64,000 nucleotides of DNA, from NCBI GenBank assembly GCA_039654915.1, contig CM077600.1, positions 32,993,992-33,057,991 on the forward strand. The letters run 5' to 3'. The stretch comes from Aquilaria yunnanensis (lineage: Eukaryota > Streptophyta > Magnoliopsida > Malvales > Thymelaeaceae). Below, piece by piece: positions 42,750 to 54,507 of the stretch. A program made the position numbers and the translations under genes. Numbering within the stretch: the first letter of the stretch is position 1; every line of letters begins with the position of its first letter. Under the pieces are notes generated by a model that was not told the origin of the DNA, searched no databases, and worked only from the letters and a program-made list of their open reading frames with translations.

Positions 42750-43379
42750 ATGGAGAAAACCCCAACTCGTAAATCCCGAAGTATTTGTGTATTTTCTGGG
42801 GCTTTTCCTGGAAAAGATGAAGAGTATTTAAAAGCAGCCAACCATTTGGGAAGAGTATTAGCTGAGCGAAAAATACATTTAGTTTATGGAGGAGGTAGTG
42901 TCGGATTAATGGGAGGTGTAGCATCAGCAGCATCTCTAGGAGGAAGTCAAGTTCTGGGTATTATCCCTGGACCTCTGAAATTTATTTCTGGGGGCACGAT
43001 TGGAGAAGAATTAGTGGTTAAAAATTTGCAAGAGCGTGTGTTACAAATGCTTTTAAATGCTGATGCTTTTATCGCTCTACCAGGTGGTTTTGGCACGTTG
43101 GGAGAAGTCTTTCAAATTGCTTCCATGGCCCAACTTAATTTGCATAAGAAACCCATTGGGCTTTTAAATGTTAACAATTTCTTTACAGGTCTGATAGCTT
43201 TTATGGATTATGCTATGCAGAAGAATTTCATATCAAGAGTGGCACGGCGAATCATAATATCCGCAACAACTGCTGAAGAATTGCTAGATAAAATACAAGC
43301 TTTTGTTCCTGAACCAGATCCAGCAATGATTCAGATAGACTGGACACGACAGTCTTTCCCGACCAGTTCACTCCCATAA
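42750..43379 (+). CDS. LOG-like cytokinin riboside 5'-monophosphate phosphoribohydrolase (209 aa), retrotransposon cargo
   Basis: The family releases free cytokinin base and ribose 5-phosphate from cytokinin nucleotides in the cytosol, the one-step activation route. The single Rossmann-like domain shows SICVFSGAFPGK near 13-24, LVYGGGSVGLMGGVA near 49-63, R96 in LQER and the signature PGGFGTLGE with E119. Plant LOGs usually have a histidine and lysine around that arginine (HQRK), so the pocket has drifted. Length matches the family (about 200-230 aa). It is intronless and has its own TATA box, unlike ordinary multi-exon plant LOG genes. It is in frame with no stop, while the E1 copy lost both frame and E119. 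Activity is inferred, not shown. Confidence 0.88.
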   Translation: MEKTPTRKSRSICVFSGAFPGKDEEYLKAANHLGRVLAERKIHLVYGGGSVGLMGGVASAASLGGSQVLGIIPGPLKFISGGTIGEELVVKNLQERVLQMLLNADAFIALPGGFGTLGEVFQIASMAQLNLHKKPIGLLNVNNFFTGLIAFMDYAMQKNFISRVARRIIISATTAEELLDKIQAFVPEPDPAMIQIDWTRQSFPTSSLP

Positions 43380-43925
43380 TGGTCCTCTACTCACCCTGTT
43401 GAAGTATTGTGGAAGAAAGAAGCTATCTGATCCGTTTTTCTTGTCCTTTAGTTTTATTATCAGCATTTTCTTTCGCGTTTCAGTTTTTCTTTTCAGGGAA
43501 TTTCTTTTTTTTATATATAAGATAGTTTCGTCCATGCTGATATTAAAACCATGCGACAATGCCTTTAGGTTGGAATGGCTGAGTAAAGAGTAATTTTTAT
43601 TACTCTTGAGACGCATCCTATTAGGTCTACTAGGCATAACATTTTGGGGTAGTTAAGCTTTAACCTTATTTGGATGACATATCTCACAAGGGAATCTATA
43701 TTTACTGAAGAAAATATTAGATGAACCTTGGATATTGATTCCAAACATCCGTTCCCTTTACATAATTTGTCAGTGTTATTGTCATCATCAAGATTCACTC
43801 ATCTTATCGAAGTTTAAATTTTTGCACTCACCTATTATGAAAATTCACACTTTCGAAGAAAATTATTCCAATTTCAATTGCTTTCATATAAATTTCGCTC
43901 GAGGTCCTAAGGAAAGCTCTTTAGC
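43380..43925 (+). other. LOG 3' trailer of E2
   Basis: Non-coding. It contains a perfect hairpin with 9-bp arms AAGAGTAAT/ATTACTCTT and a TTTT loop at 43586-43607, which is damaged in E1. No gene is seen. Confidence 0.55.
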
Positions 43926-44075
43926 CTCAAAATCAAACAATCCGGGGTTTTAAGGATGGAACCTTTGCCTCGAGATCAATCAATCAATTTGAGGTTTTAA
44001 GGATGGAACCTTTGCCTCGACATCAATCAATCAATCCGAGGTTTTAAGGATGGAACCTTTGCCTCGACATCAATC
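43926..44075 (+). repeat. Short tandem repeat before the hairpin array
   Basis: Three units of about 45-50 bp built on GAGGTTTTAAGGATGGAACC and TTTGCCTCGACATCAATCA. Confidence 0.75.
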
Positions 44076-45525
44076 ATTCAGTCCATCTTACAACGATAGA
44101 ACCTTTCCTATCGTTAGAGGTTCCAAGGACCTTTCCTTAAACCTCAAACAAACAATCAATCATTCAGTCCATCTTACAACGATAGAACCTTTCCTATCGT
44201 TAGAGGTTCTAAGGACCTTTCCTTAACCTCAAACAAACAATCAATCATTCAGTCCATCTTACAACGATAGAACCTTTCCTATCGTTAGAGGTTCTAAGGA
44301 TCTTTCCTTAAACCTCAAACAAACAATCAATCATTCAGTCCATCTTACAACGATAAAACCTTTCCTATCGTTAGAGGTTCTAAGGATCTTTCCTTAAACC
44401 TCAAACAAACAATCAATCATTCAGTCCATCTTACAACGATAGAACCTTTCCTATCGTTAGAGGTTCCAAGGACCTTTCCTTAAACCTCAAACAAACAATC
44501 AATCATTCAGTCCATCTTACAACGATAGAACCTTTTCTATCGTTAGAGGTTCCAAGGACCTTTCCTTAAACCTCAAACAAACAATCAATCATTCAGTCCA
44601 TCTTACAACGATAGAACCTTTCCTATCGTTAGAGGTTCTAAGGACCTTTCCTTAAACCTCAAACAAACAATCAATCATTCAGTCCATCTTACAACGATAG
44701 AACCTTTCCTATCGTTAGAGGTTCTAAGGACCTTTCCTTAAACCTCAAACAAACAATCAATCATTCAGTCCATCTTACAACGATAGAACCTTTCCTATCG
44801 TTAGAGGTTCTAAGGATCTTTCCTTAACCTCAAACAAACAATCAATCATTCAGTCCATCTTACAACGATAGAACCTTTCCTATCGTTAGAGGTTCTAAGG
44901 ATCTTTCCTTAAACCTCAAACAAACAATCAATCATTCAGTCCATCTTACAACGATAGAACCTTTCCTATCGTTAGAGGTTCTAAGGACCTTTCCTTAAAC
45001 CTCAAACAAATAATCAATCATTCAGTCCATCTTACAACGATAGAACCTTTCCTATCGTTAGAGGTTCTAAGGACCTTTCCTTAAACCTCAAACAAACAAT
45101 CAATCATTCAGTCCATCTTACAACGATAGAACCTTTCCTATCGTTAGAGGTTCTAAGGATCTTTCCTTAACCTCAAACAAACAATTAATCATTCAGTCCA
45201 TCTTACAACGATAGAACCTTTCCTATCGTTAGAGGTTCTAAGGACCTTTCCTTAAACCTCAAACAAACAATCAATCATTCAGTCCATCTTACAACGATAG
45301 AACCTTTCCTATCGTTAGAGGTTCCAAGGACCTTTCCTTAAACCTCAAACAAACAATCAATCATTCAGTCCATCTTACAACGATAGAACCTTTCCTATCG
45401 TTAGAGGTTCTAAGGACCTTTCCTTAACCTCAAACAAACAATCAATCATTCAGTCCATCTTACAACGATAGAACCTTTCCTATCGTTAGAGGTTCTAAGG
45501 ACCTTTCCTTAAACCTCAGAGTTTA
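44076..45525 (+). repeat. Hairpin tandem array of E2: 17 units of about 86 bp
   Basis: Every unit has AACGATAG-AACCTTTC-CTATCGTT (8-bp arms, 8-nt loop), then AAGGACCTTTCCTT with flanking AGGTT/AACCT. Each unit can therefore form two stem-loops. Units are nearly identical, with a few single-base variants such as AACGATAAAACC at about 44350. The array ends in GAGTTTAGGCGGCGAGAAGG, shared with E1 at about 301-325. It lies between LOG and the polypurine tract. Confidence 0.93.
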
Positions 45526-45609
45526 GGCGGCGAGAAGGTTTTCAATGCCTAGCTAAGCTGGACGAAATTTGGTAACTAACTTTGCATACATCATGTCCCA
45601 TGAAGCATG

Positions 45610-45623
45610 CAAAGGGGGGCAGC
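45610..45623 (+). other. Polypurine tract of E2
   Basis: CAAAGGGGGGCAGC, directly abutting the 3' LTR and identical to the tract in E1. Confidence 0.88.
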
Positions 45624-48600
45624 TGTTGACACCCAATTTCGTCCGGCCATTAAAATAATTTTAAAAAAAAATTAAATAAAAAAAATTAAATAAAAAAATG
45701 TATTATTATTATTATTGTTATTATTATTACTAAATTTTTTTTTAATTAGTTTAAAATATATATATATATTTTTTTTAAGATTTGATATATGTGTGTATAT
45801 GTGTATGTTTGAAAGAAAAAAAGAAAACTCCATAAAAATGACAAAATTTAAAAGTTTGAGGTAAAAATGACAAAATTAAGAAGTTTCAGGCAAAATTGAC
45901 AAATTCTGAAAGTTCCAGGAGCATTTGGCAGTTTGTCACATAAAATTTTGAGCCTGCCGACGTTTTTGGCTCAAATTGACAGAAAACGACAAAATTGTCA
46001 AAATCAGAAGCTTCAGGAACTTATCCAGAGGCTGAGAGACGTAAAGGACTAAAATTGTCATTTTACCAATTTAAGAGATAAGTTTGAAATTTTTTATTAA
46101 TTTATCCGTCCACAGTTCAGCCAAACTCCTTCTATAAATACCCCTCCAAATTCAGTGATGAACACAGAAAAAAATAGCAAAAAAACTTAGAGCTCCGTTT
46201 TAAAAAAAAATAAAATTACAGCCCTTAGCCCCAGCCCTCTTCCCTTCTTCCCCAGAAAGCCAAAACTTTTTTTTCTTTTCTCTGTTCCGTCTCTCTCTCT
46301 CTCTCTCTCTCGCCGTGCCCACCACCGCCGTCCGCCGGCCACCACGCCTCCGCCCAGCCGTCCTGCCGCCGTCGTCCGGCCGTCCCGCCGCCGTCGCCGT
46401 CGTACCCAGCCTGACGTCCGCCGCCGCGCCGTTCCCCTTTTCTTCTTCTCTCCCTGCGCCGGCTGCTGCCCGCCGCTCCTCCACCGCCCTCCGCTTCGCG
46501 CCGTTGCCCCTCCGCCCGTGCTCGCCGTCGCCCTGCGCTTCCGCCCCCACGCCCTTGCGCCCCGTGCCCTCGCCGCCGCTCGCCTGGCTGCCCCTCCCTC
46601 CCCCCACGCCGTCCGTGTCGCGCCTCTTTCCTGGGATTCAAAAACAAAAACTAAAGGGTATAACTCTTGTTTTGTCTTCTATCTTTTCAATTTCTTTCAC
46701 TTTGGTCACTAACCTTTTATTTTGTTCTTGCAGAATTAATTCCTAACTATTTTAATTTTTATTTGTTTATTATTGTTATTATTACTAACCTTTTTTTTTT
46801 TGTTATTAGCAACTAACAACTAACTTGCTAATTTTTACTAACCTTTATTATTATTGTTGTTAATAATTAATTAAATTGTCTAACTTTTATTTTTGTTGTA
46901 ATTAATTAACTTAATTAAACTTGGCTAACTTTTATTTTTGTTGTAATTAATTAACTTAATTAAACTTGGCTAACTTTTATTTATTGTTGTTAATTAATTA
47001 ACTTAATTAAACTTGGCTAATTTTTATTTATTGTTGTTAATTAATTAACTTAATTAAACTTGGCTAATTTTTATTTATTGTTGTTAATTAATTAACTTAA
47101 TTAAACTTGGCTAACTTTTATTTATTGTTGTTAATTAATTAACTTAATTAAACTTGGTTAATTTTTATTTATTGTTGTTAATTAATTAACTTAATTAAAC
47201 TTGGCTAACTTTTATTATTGTTGTTAATTAATTAAATTAATTAAATTGTCTAACTTTTATTTTTGTTGTAATTAATTAACTTAATTAACTTGACTAACTT
47301 TTTATTATTGTTGTTAACCATTAATTTAATTAAACTTGGCTAATTTTTATTATTGTTGTTAATTAATTTAATCTAACTTTTACTAACCTTTTTTATTGTT
47401 ATTAACTAACTAATCCAACTAATCTAACTATATTAATTGTGCTAACTTTTATTATTATTGTATTATTAAAGTGGATGGCCAAAAAGCCCCACTTTATTAA
47501 TTGAATTTTTTTATGATTAAAAGATAAAAAAAGGAATTTTATGTGAATAATTTTCTAAAGGTTAATAAAAATTACTTTTTTTATTTTGAAACAAAGTTTT
47601 TATTCCTTTTAATAAACAAACATAATGAAATAATTCAAAAATAAAATAAATAAATAAATAAACATAAAACCATTCTTTTAATACATCTTTAAAATTAATA
47701 ATTAATGAAATAAAAAAATTTAATTAAAACTCCATGACCAAATGATCCGCCAGGATCCATGGCTCGGAAATATTTTTAAAATAAAATATATAAATAAATT
47801 TTTTTCTTTATAAAAAAAAAAAAAAAAAAAAACTTTAGACTAATATATTAATTATCTATTAATATATAATTTTTTTTAGTTTTCTTTATTAAAAAGAATA
47901 AAAAGCGTAAAATTTTTGAGTTAATATTTTTCAATAATATTTTATTTATTTCTTTTAAAAATATAATTTTTTTTAGTTTTCTTTATTAATAAAAAGAATG
48001 AAAAGAATAAAAATTTTGGGTTAATATTTTATTCAGTAATATTTTACTTATTAAAAGATATAACTTTTTGTTTCCTTTATAAAAATCTTAATCAAATAAT
48101 TTCAAAATAATACAAAATAAAACAAAAATAATTGAATTTTCTCTTAAATATTTTTGACTTATTGATTAGATATATTTTCAGAAATATAAATTAAAATTAA
48201 AAAAAAATCTTTCATCAAACAAAGAAGAATATAAAAATAAAAATATCAAGACTTTTGTTTTAAAATACATATAAGTTTTCGGTTAAATAATCTTTTATTC
48301 CAAAAATAAATTAAATAAATATCAAAACTTTTCTTCTTTTGTTTAAAATTTTTGATTCTCTTAATAAAAAAAAATAATAATAAAAAAAAATAATAAAAAA
48401 TAAAAATAAAAATAAAAATTTTTTTTAGTTCATGGTATATTGGCTGGAAACTGTCTCGTGCCCGCTTTTGAGCTGCTTCACCTGGTGAAGAGGGTCTGGC
48501 TGAGTAACAACGCCCCGTACCATGATCAAAATTTTTATTTTTAAACTCTTTAATTCTTTTAAATTAACTTCTTATTAAATAAAAATTAATTATTATTTTT

Positions 48601-49627
48601 TTTAATTCTTTTATAAATTGAGTAATCCTTTAAAATAATAAATATCTTTCATTAAACAAGAAAAACAAAAAAAGTAAACAAGAAAAAAAGAAAGATAAGA
48701 AAAATAAAAGGAAAGATAAGAAACAAAAATAAAAGAAAGATAAGAAAGAAAAGAAAGATAAAAAAAAATATAAAAGAAAAGATAAGATAAGAAAAGAAAG
48801 AAAGAAAAGACAAGAAAAATAAAAGAAAGATAAGAAAGAAAAATAAAAGAAAGATAAGATAAAGAAAAAAAGGAAATATAAGAAAAAGAAAAGAAAGATA
48901 AAAGAAAGAAAAAGAAAAAGCAAAGAAAGAAAGAAAAGAATAAAAAAAAAAGAAAAGAAAAAAAAGAAGTAAAAATAAGTAAAAAAAGAAGAAAAAGAAA
49001 GAAAGTAAAAAAAAGAAGTAAAAAATATAAAGATAAATTTTTTAGTTAGTATTAAAAATCATTCATAAACAAAAAGAATTACCATTTAAAAATTAATTTC
49101 ATAATAATAAGAATTAAATAATTACGATAAATCAATTTCCATATCCGGATGATCCGGTAGGATCTACGGTTTGGAAAATATCAAACTTTTTAAAATAAAC
49201 AAATTAAATAAACAGATAAAAATCCATATTTTTACAATATGGATAAAATTGTTTAAAATTTCACCAAATTCCGTGTCCAAATGACTCGGCAGAGTCCATG
49301 GTTCGGAATCAAAATCTTCCGTGTCCAAATGACTCGGCAGAGTCCATGGTTCGGAAGTATAAAATTCTATACAAATTAATTTCCAAAAATCCACATTCAA
49401 CTAATTCAGTTAAAATTTCTAGTTTGAAAATTAACTGAATTTTTTTTAAAGCAAAGTAAAACAAAATTAAAATCAACTAAGGTGCCAATTTTGGGCGCTA
49501 TAACAATATTGTTTTAGCGTAACCGTACTCCCGATCCCCGAACTCTCGCAGACCATATTTTAAGGTATCCAATCGACCTGAGCGAAAACCGATTGGTGGC
49601 GACTCCAGAAAACCCGACGTTGCCACA
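45624..49627 (+). repeat. 3' LTR of E2 (4004 bp)
   Basis: Same as the 5' LTR apart from one extra 47-bp unit of the GGCTAATTTTTATTTATTGT array near 47030-47080. It includes the CT/GC-rich block (46310-46630), the structured block (48431-48525) and the stem-loop at 49496-49519. It is followed by the GTCAG duplication at 49628-49632. Confidence 0.94.
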
Positions 49628-49632
49628 GTCAG

Positions 49633-51750
49633 CTTCATCAATCCATTCCTGCAATTAATTAAAGCATTATATATTGCTAAAAATAGACATCCCAAATAAC
49701 AGGTATTAATTTTTTAATTTCCACTAGCGGTGTGTCCAAAACAATAAAATCCACAAGATATATAAATTTATCAACTTGGACTAACATATTTTTAATGACT
49801 CATCTGGGCACTTTCACTGATTTGTCAGTGAGCAAAAGAGTTACTTCGGTTGCTTTTAATTTACCCAAATTTAGTTTTTGGTAAACTAAATATGGAAATA
49901 AGTTTACACTAGCCTCAAGATCAAGTAATGTTTGCTAAATTTTATGTTCTCCAATGAAACATGAAATTGTTGGACAACTAGGATCTTTGTATTTCAAAGC
50001 AATGTTATTTTGAATAACAGCACTTACCTGTTCGGTTGAGAAGACTTTATTTTTCACATTCAGTTTTTTTTAACAGTGTACAAATCCTTTAAAATTTTGG
50101 CATAAGAAGGTACTTGTTTGATCGCATCCAACAAAGGGATATTGATCTTTACCTGCTTGAAAATATCCAAAATTTCAGGATTTTGATTCACCTTTTTAGG
50201 AACAATTAACGCCTGAGAAAATGGAGGTGTTGGTAGAGATTCAATTTGTTCTTCGCTTGGTATAGGTTTAACCCATTCTCTACTCTTAGAAGTCAACTCA
50301 TCGTCTTCTTCATAAGGATCAGGAATGAATTTTTCAATAACCTTACCACTGCGGAGTGTAATGATTGACTTCACTTGATCCATAGTTTGACCTTTGGGAT
50401 TTGGTTGTGGTTGAGAAAGAAATTTCCCTTTTTCCTAAATGTTGAGTGTAGATGCAATTTTTACAATAGTATCTTTCAAATCAATTATAGTTCAACTTGT
50501 ATAAGCATTAATGGACTCTTGCTTTTCAATGAATAAATGCAATATTTCTTCAAGATTTTTCCTAAAATGAGGAATATAAGGTACATACCTTGAGATTGTT
50601 GAAAATTTTGTTGGGTGTGCTAAGATGGTTATGACGGTTGAGCATGATTGCCACTTTTTCAACTGAAGTTTAGGTGATTCTTCCAACTAGGATCATAAGT
50701 TTGTGAGTTTAGATTTTGGGTTGGCCTATTGAAGTTGTTCAAAGCATTGACTTGTTCATGGAGGCATTCTTTGAAAGTGGGCAAGGTTGGACAATTGTTA
50801 GTGGAATGGTTATTGGTTTCACAAATGTGACAAATAACTTCTTCAACAAATTTTAAATGACTAGTTTTCTTCATTTTTCATGCCTCAACCTTTCTAGCTA
50901 GGGCTGCAAATTTTGCTCGAAGGTCATTATCTTCCTTAAAATGATATATGCCTCCATTAGATGCAGGGAATTGAGTCTTACATGTAGTTTCGTAGGTACC
51001 AGCGCTGTCCCAATTCTGTGCATTCTCAGCTAGCAAGTCTAGGTAATTCATTGGCTCATCAGGATTCTTATCCTCAAATGTTCCATTGCACATCATTTCT
51101 TCCATTTGTCTTTCCTTAGGTGTCAAACCTTCATAAAAATGTGAGACTAATCTCCATGTTTCAAAACCATGATGTGGGTATGTGTTAAGTAAATCCTTGT
51201 ATCTATCCCAACACTAGTAAAAAGTTTCACCTGATTTTTTGCATGAAAATGGTGATTTGCCTTTTGAAAGAATTTATTCTGTGGGCAGGAAATTTTTTTT
51301 TTAAAAACTTCTGTTGCAATTCATCCCATGAATTAATGGAGCCTGAACTAAGATTCTGTAGCTAAGTTTTGGCTTTATCTTTTAAAGAAGAAAAAAAAAC
51401 TTAAGCCTGATGGTGCTCATGCTACAATTTAGGTTGTTATATGTATGACAGACTTCCTCAAATTCCCTCAAATGCAAGTATGGATTTTCAGAATCAAAGT
51501 CGTGAAAAGTTGGTAAAAGTTGAATAATACCTGGCTTGAAGTTGAAGTTACATGTATCAGCAGGAAAAATTAAACATGATGGAGTGCTATTTCTTATGAG
51601 GTTCATGTGTTCTCTAAGTGCCCTGGGTCGATCTTGGTCATTATGTAGAGAATGGTTGTCATTTTGCTCATTAATGTGTTCAGCCATGTTTGAAGAAGAT
51701 AAAGATTCTCTTACCAGTCTACCACTTGATGTATGGGACCAAGCTTTCAT
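49633..51750 (-). pseudogene. Athila gag-protease, decayed
   Basis: Reads leftwards from 51750. The N-terminal gag has ALREHMNLIRNSTPSC and ENPYLHLREFEEVC (about 51750-51400), then gag middle parts (51126-50878). A zinc knuckle CHICETNNHSTNNC (C-X2-C-X4-H-X4-C, about 50830-50790) and a proline-rich linker with SIITLRSGKVIE (about 50383) follow. The protease C-terminus (FLAIYNALINCRNGLMKLT) breaks off at the E2 insertion. Several frameshifts and stops separate these parts, so no full Gag can be made. The motifs are those of Athila-type gag. Confidence 0.8.
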
Positions 51751-51991
51751 GCATTAACAACAAAAACAAATATCGATAACAAGTTAGATAGCAGGCTCAG
51801 TCTTCCATATAATAAACAAAAGATTTAGGAGACGCAGCCTTCCATTCAACAATAAAGAAAAATAAAGAAAAATAAGATTAACAGAAATTAAGAGGTAGGA
51901 GTCTTAGCTTTCCATATGATAAACAAAAATAAAATAAAATAAAAGGGAACAAAAAGAAAAAAAATAATTGAACTTGTACTCTAATTTTACT

Positions 51992-52009
51992 TCCCTGGCA
52001 ACAGCACCA
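51992..52009 (-). other. Primer-binding site of the Athila element
   Basis: On the minus strand TGGTGCTGTTGCCAGGGA, six bases after the LTR end. It is one or two transitions away from the tRNA-Asp-type site common in Athila and related elements. Confidence 0.7.
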
Positions 52010-52015
52010 AAAACT

Positions 52016-53456
52016 TGCTGCACTCTAGCAGTTGTAACCCAAGTGTAGGTTGTCACAAGTAATAAATTTTGTGAGTCCGAGTGTCAAACCACAGGGAATT
52101 GAATTAAGAAATATAAATTATAAATTTGGTAATAAGGAAAGATTTTGGTGCAAGGTATGAACAGGTGTTGGTTAAAAACTCAAATTCTAATACTAAGGTT
52201 AGGAGATCCACTTTTAATATATCGGTTATGATTAATTTTAACCCATCTTATCACTCAATTGGGATCCACACATAAATGAGATCCCAATTGGGGAATTTAG
52301 TTAGTATTAACTTTCATTGATCTTAAAACGCCAACGTTTGCTAATGGGTTTAAGTATCTATCATGCCAACCTTTATCTACAATAACTCAAGATTTCAATA
52401 TAGCTAGCAGAGCCATCTTCTACAAAAGGAATCAAGTAGCTTTTGTGCCAATGATTGACTATGATGAATCAAGACTTCTACTTAACAAGGAGGAAAGTTA
52501 AATAGATTAAAGAAGGAAATATCGTTAACGTTGTGATCCATTCAAATCAATCATAACCTTTATACCAAAAGCTTCACCCTTTCACCTTAGCAAAAAGAAG
52601 ATTAATTAGCTATGATAAAAGTAAACAACATGTAGAAAGATGAAATGAATATAGATTAAAAGATCAAAAAAAGAACGAGAAAACACTTGGACAAAGCTTC
52701 AGTATTGAAAACTAGAAAAAAAACTAAAGGCGAAAAGCTAAAGGTGATACAAGAACATGAAGGAGGCCTAAGAAATGGCATCCCCTCGTCCTGCTCCCCA
52801 AGGTGCCTATTTATAGAGTTTTGGGGTGGGTGAAATGGGAAAATAGTAAAATGTAGGTAAATACAAATCAATAAAGGTGGGCTGCAACTTCTTTTAATTT
52901 TTCAACCATTGTAGACATCGAATCAGCTCTTCCTCAAAGCACAGAACTTGTAAATCTCTTTTTTAGCTTCGAATCAATGGCTTGCTCATTCAAATCGAAC
53001 ATCCGTAACTCAAGTTATGATTTTTCTACCGAAACTGCTCTTTAGCACACGAAAGAACCAATGGTCTCATTTATAATTAGATTTCGGCAATGAAAACGAT
53101 TAAACTAGCTCATGGAATGAAGTAGAGTTGAAGATCTATGTGTTGGCTTTTAGTTGAATTTAGAATCACTCAGTTTCGACATCTATTGCTCCATATATGA
53201 CTTTTCTTGTGAAGGGTCGCCAAGTGATGATTTTACCTACATAAAAAATACTTTAATATTAATGAATAGTGAAAACGTGTGTAGACAGTAAAATACGTGT
53301 ATGAACAGTAAGTCAGTGAATAGTGACTGGTGGATAGTAAAAATGCGTGAATAGTAACCCTTTGGAAAAATGCTTAGAATATAGAAATTAATTATACTCA
53401 AAGTGTATAATGATGATTTAAACCCTTAATAGTAATACACTTATGAGTATTCATCA
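52016..53456 (-). repeat. 5' LTR of the Athila element
   Basis: 1441 bp, homologous to 19491-20956. On the minus strand it begins TGATGAATACTCATAAGTG and ends AGAGTGCAGCA. It is followed on the right by ataac, the likely target duplication of atagc at 19486-19490. Confidence 0.88.
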
Positions 53457-53461
53457 ATAAC

Positions 53462-53787
53462 CAACATCATAAAGTTATGGCCCTACATGGAGTTGGAGGA
53501 TATGGTGCACACTGCTATCAAAGTTGAGAAGCAGCTCAATAGGAGGAGTACAAATTAGCCTAACATTACCTAGAAACCTATGTAGAACAAGAAGGCTAGG
53601 CGAGAGGCCTCTAAGGCCAAACCCGAGCCCTCTAAGGGAGGTGTGTTCTACCCAAATAAGGCCCTTCAAAACCAACTCCAACAATGAGAAACTAAGACAC
53701 TAAGTGTTTTAAATGTTGAGGCAAGGGCTACATAGCTTCTGAGTGCCCCAACAGGAGGACCATGATACTCAATGACAAGGGGGAGAT
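53462..53787 (+). pseudogene. Chromovirus gag fragment with zinc knuckle, right part
   Basis: Continues the frame broken at 19485: NIIKLWPYMELEDMV, then IKVEKQLNRR. After stops it reaches KCFKC-stop-GKGYIASECP (about 53700-53750), a CCHC knuckle with the W codon now a stop and the histidine now tyrosine. The hAT-type element begins at 53788. Confidence 0.75.
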
Positions 53788-54499
53788 CAGGGCGTAGTTT
53801 TTAGGGGCAGGAGGGGGCAGCCAACCCCCCTAGAATTTTAAAAAAATTTATTGGCTTGTTGGATATGTGATAAAATTGTAGAAAAATTAAAGTTAGGTAC
53901 CTATTTGTAAGTTTTGTAATTAATAAGAGGCTCTACTATATTTTATCCTTTTAAGGTCTCATTCTTATTTAGTAAATTGCGTGATAGTCCCTAATCTTTA
54001 ATTATTATTTTATTTTAGTCCTAAATCTATTAAAAACATTTCATTTTGGTTTCATTGCATGAAATATGGTAACTCAAAGTATTTTTCTAATAACAATTTT
54101 TTAGATTTAATTGTCCGGTAAGTGTTATATAATAAATTTAATTTGTATAATAATTTTTTATAATTAATAGAAAATTCAAATAACCATTTTTACTCTACAA
54201 ATTGAACTTACTTCATTCACGAAAAAAAATATAAAATTTAAATTGAATATTTCAATTAAACTTAATTATTGTAATTTTTTGAATTCCATGTATCTATATT
54301 TGTAAACTGTCTATTGAATTTTGAGTTATAAACTTTTGAAATAAACTTAATAATTATAAACTTTCAAATTTCATGTGTCTATATATAATATTATTTATTA
54401 TTTTATATTATTTATTGTAAATTTGTACATAAAAATAACCCATTTCATGCCAAGGCCCCACCCCTGTCCCCCTAGACTGAATTTCTGGTTACGCACTTG
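53788..54499. mobile_element. Non-autonomous hAT-type transposon (712 bp)
   Basis: A perfect 8-bp duplication GGGGAGAT flanks it (53780-53787 and 54500-54507), the length typical of hAT. The ends are CAGGGCGTAG and GGTTACGCACTTG, imperfect inverted repeats beginning CA and ending TG. Sub-terminal G-rich and C-rich tracts (GGGGCAGGAGGGGGC and GGCCCCACCCCTGTCCCCC) are complementary. The interior is AT-rich with no transposase. It interrupts the chromovirus frame between EI and the DDCCDEEYAMEG segment. Confidence 0.8.
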
Positions 54500-54507
54500 G
54501 GGGAGAT

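Larger units (their letters stand above)
24469..49627 (+). mobile_element. E2: young, apparently intact Tat/Ogre-type LTR retrotransposon with gene cargo (25.2 kb)
   Basis: LTRs at 24469-28425 and 45624-49627 begin TGTTGACAC, end GTTGCCACA and are flanked by a perfect GTCAG duplication. In between, all on the plus strand: PBS, ORF1, gag-pro, a predicted intron, pol with YVDD and dual RNase H, four tandem cysteine-rich genes, a LOG-like gene, hairpin repeats and a polypurine tract. All eight ORFs are open. The LTRs keep a constant 21155-bp offset except for one extra 47-bp unit in the 3' LTR, after which the offset is 21202. Their internal open frames translate identically. The insertion is therefore recent and the copy could be competent. 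Confidence 0.93.
19491..53456 (-). mobile_element. Athila-type Ty3/gypsy element, minus strand, split by E2
   Basis: Two LTRs in the same orientation (52016-53456 and 19491-20956), TG...CA ends, and flanking atagc / ataac that fit a 5-bp target duplication with one transition. The PBS begins TGGTGCTGTTGCC, a decayed form of the tRNA-Asp-type site usual for Athila. Gag (ENPYLHLREFEEVC-like), a zinc knuckle, a protease-RT junction and an integrase N-terminal fragment all read leftwards. Most of RT and RNase H is missing. Tat/Ogre cargo fragments are embedded at about 22600-24190. E2 (24469-49627) interrupts it within protease/RT coding sequence. Confidence 0.85.

Noticed and set aside
43399..43953. 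Short open frames after the LOG-like gene
   Set aside because: AT-rich trailer sequence. The frames are not conserved as proteins in E1.
44076..45525. CRISPR-like appearance of the regular array
   Set aside because: The units are directly adjacent near-identical 86-bp repeats without variable spacers, in a plant retrotransposon.
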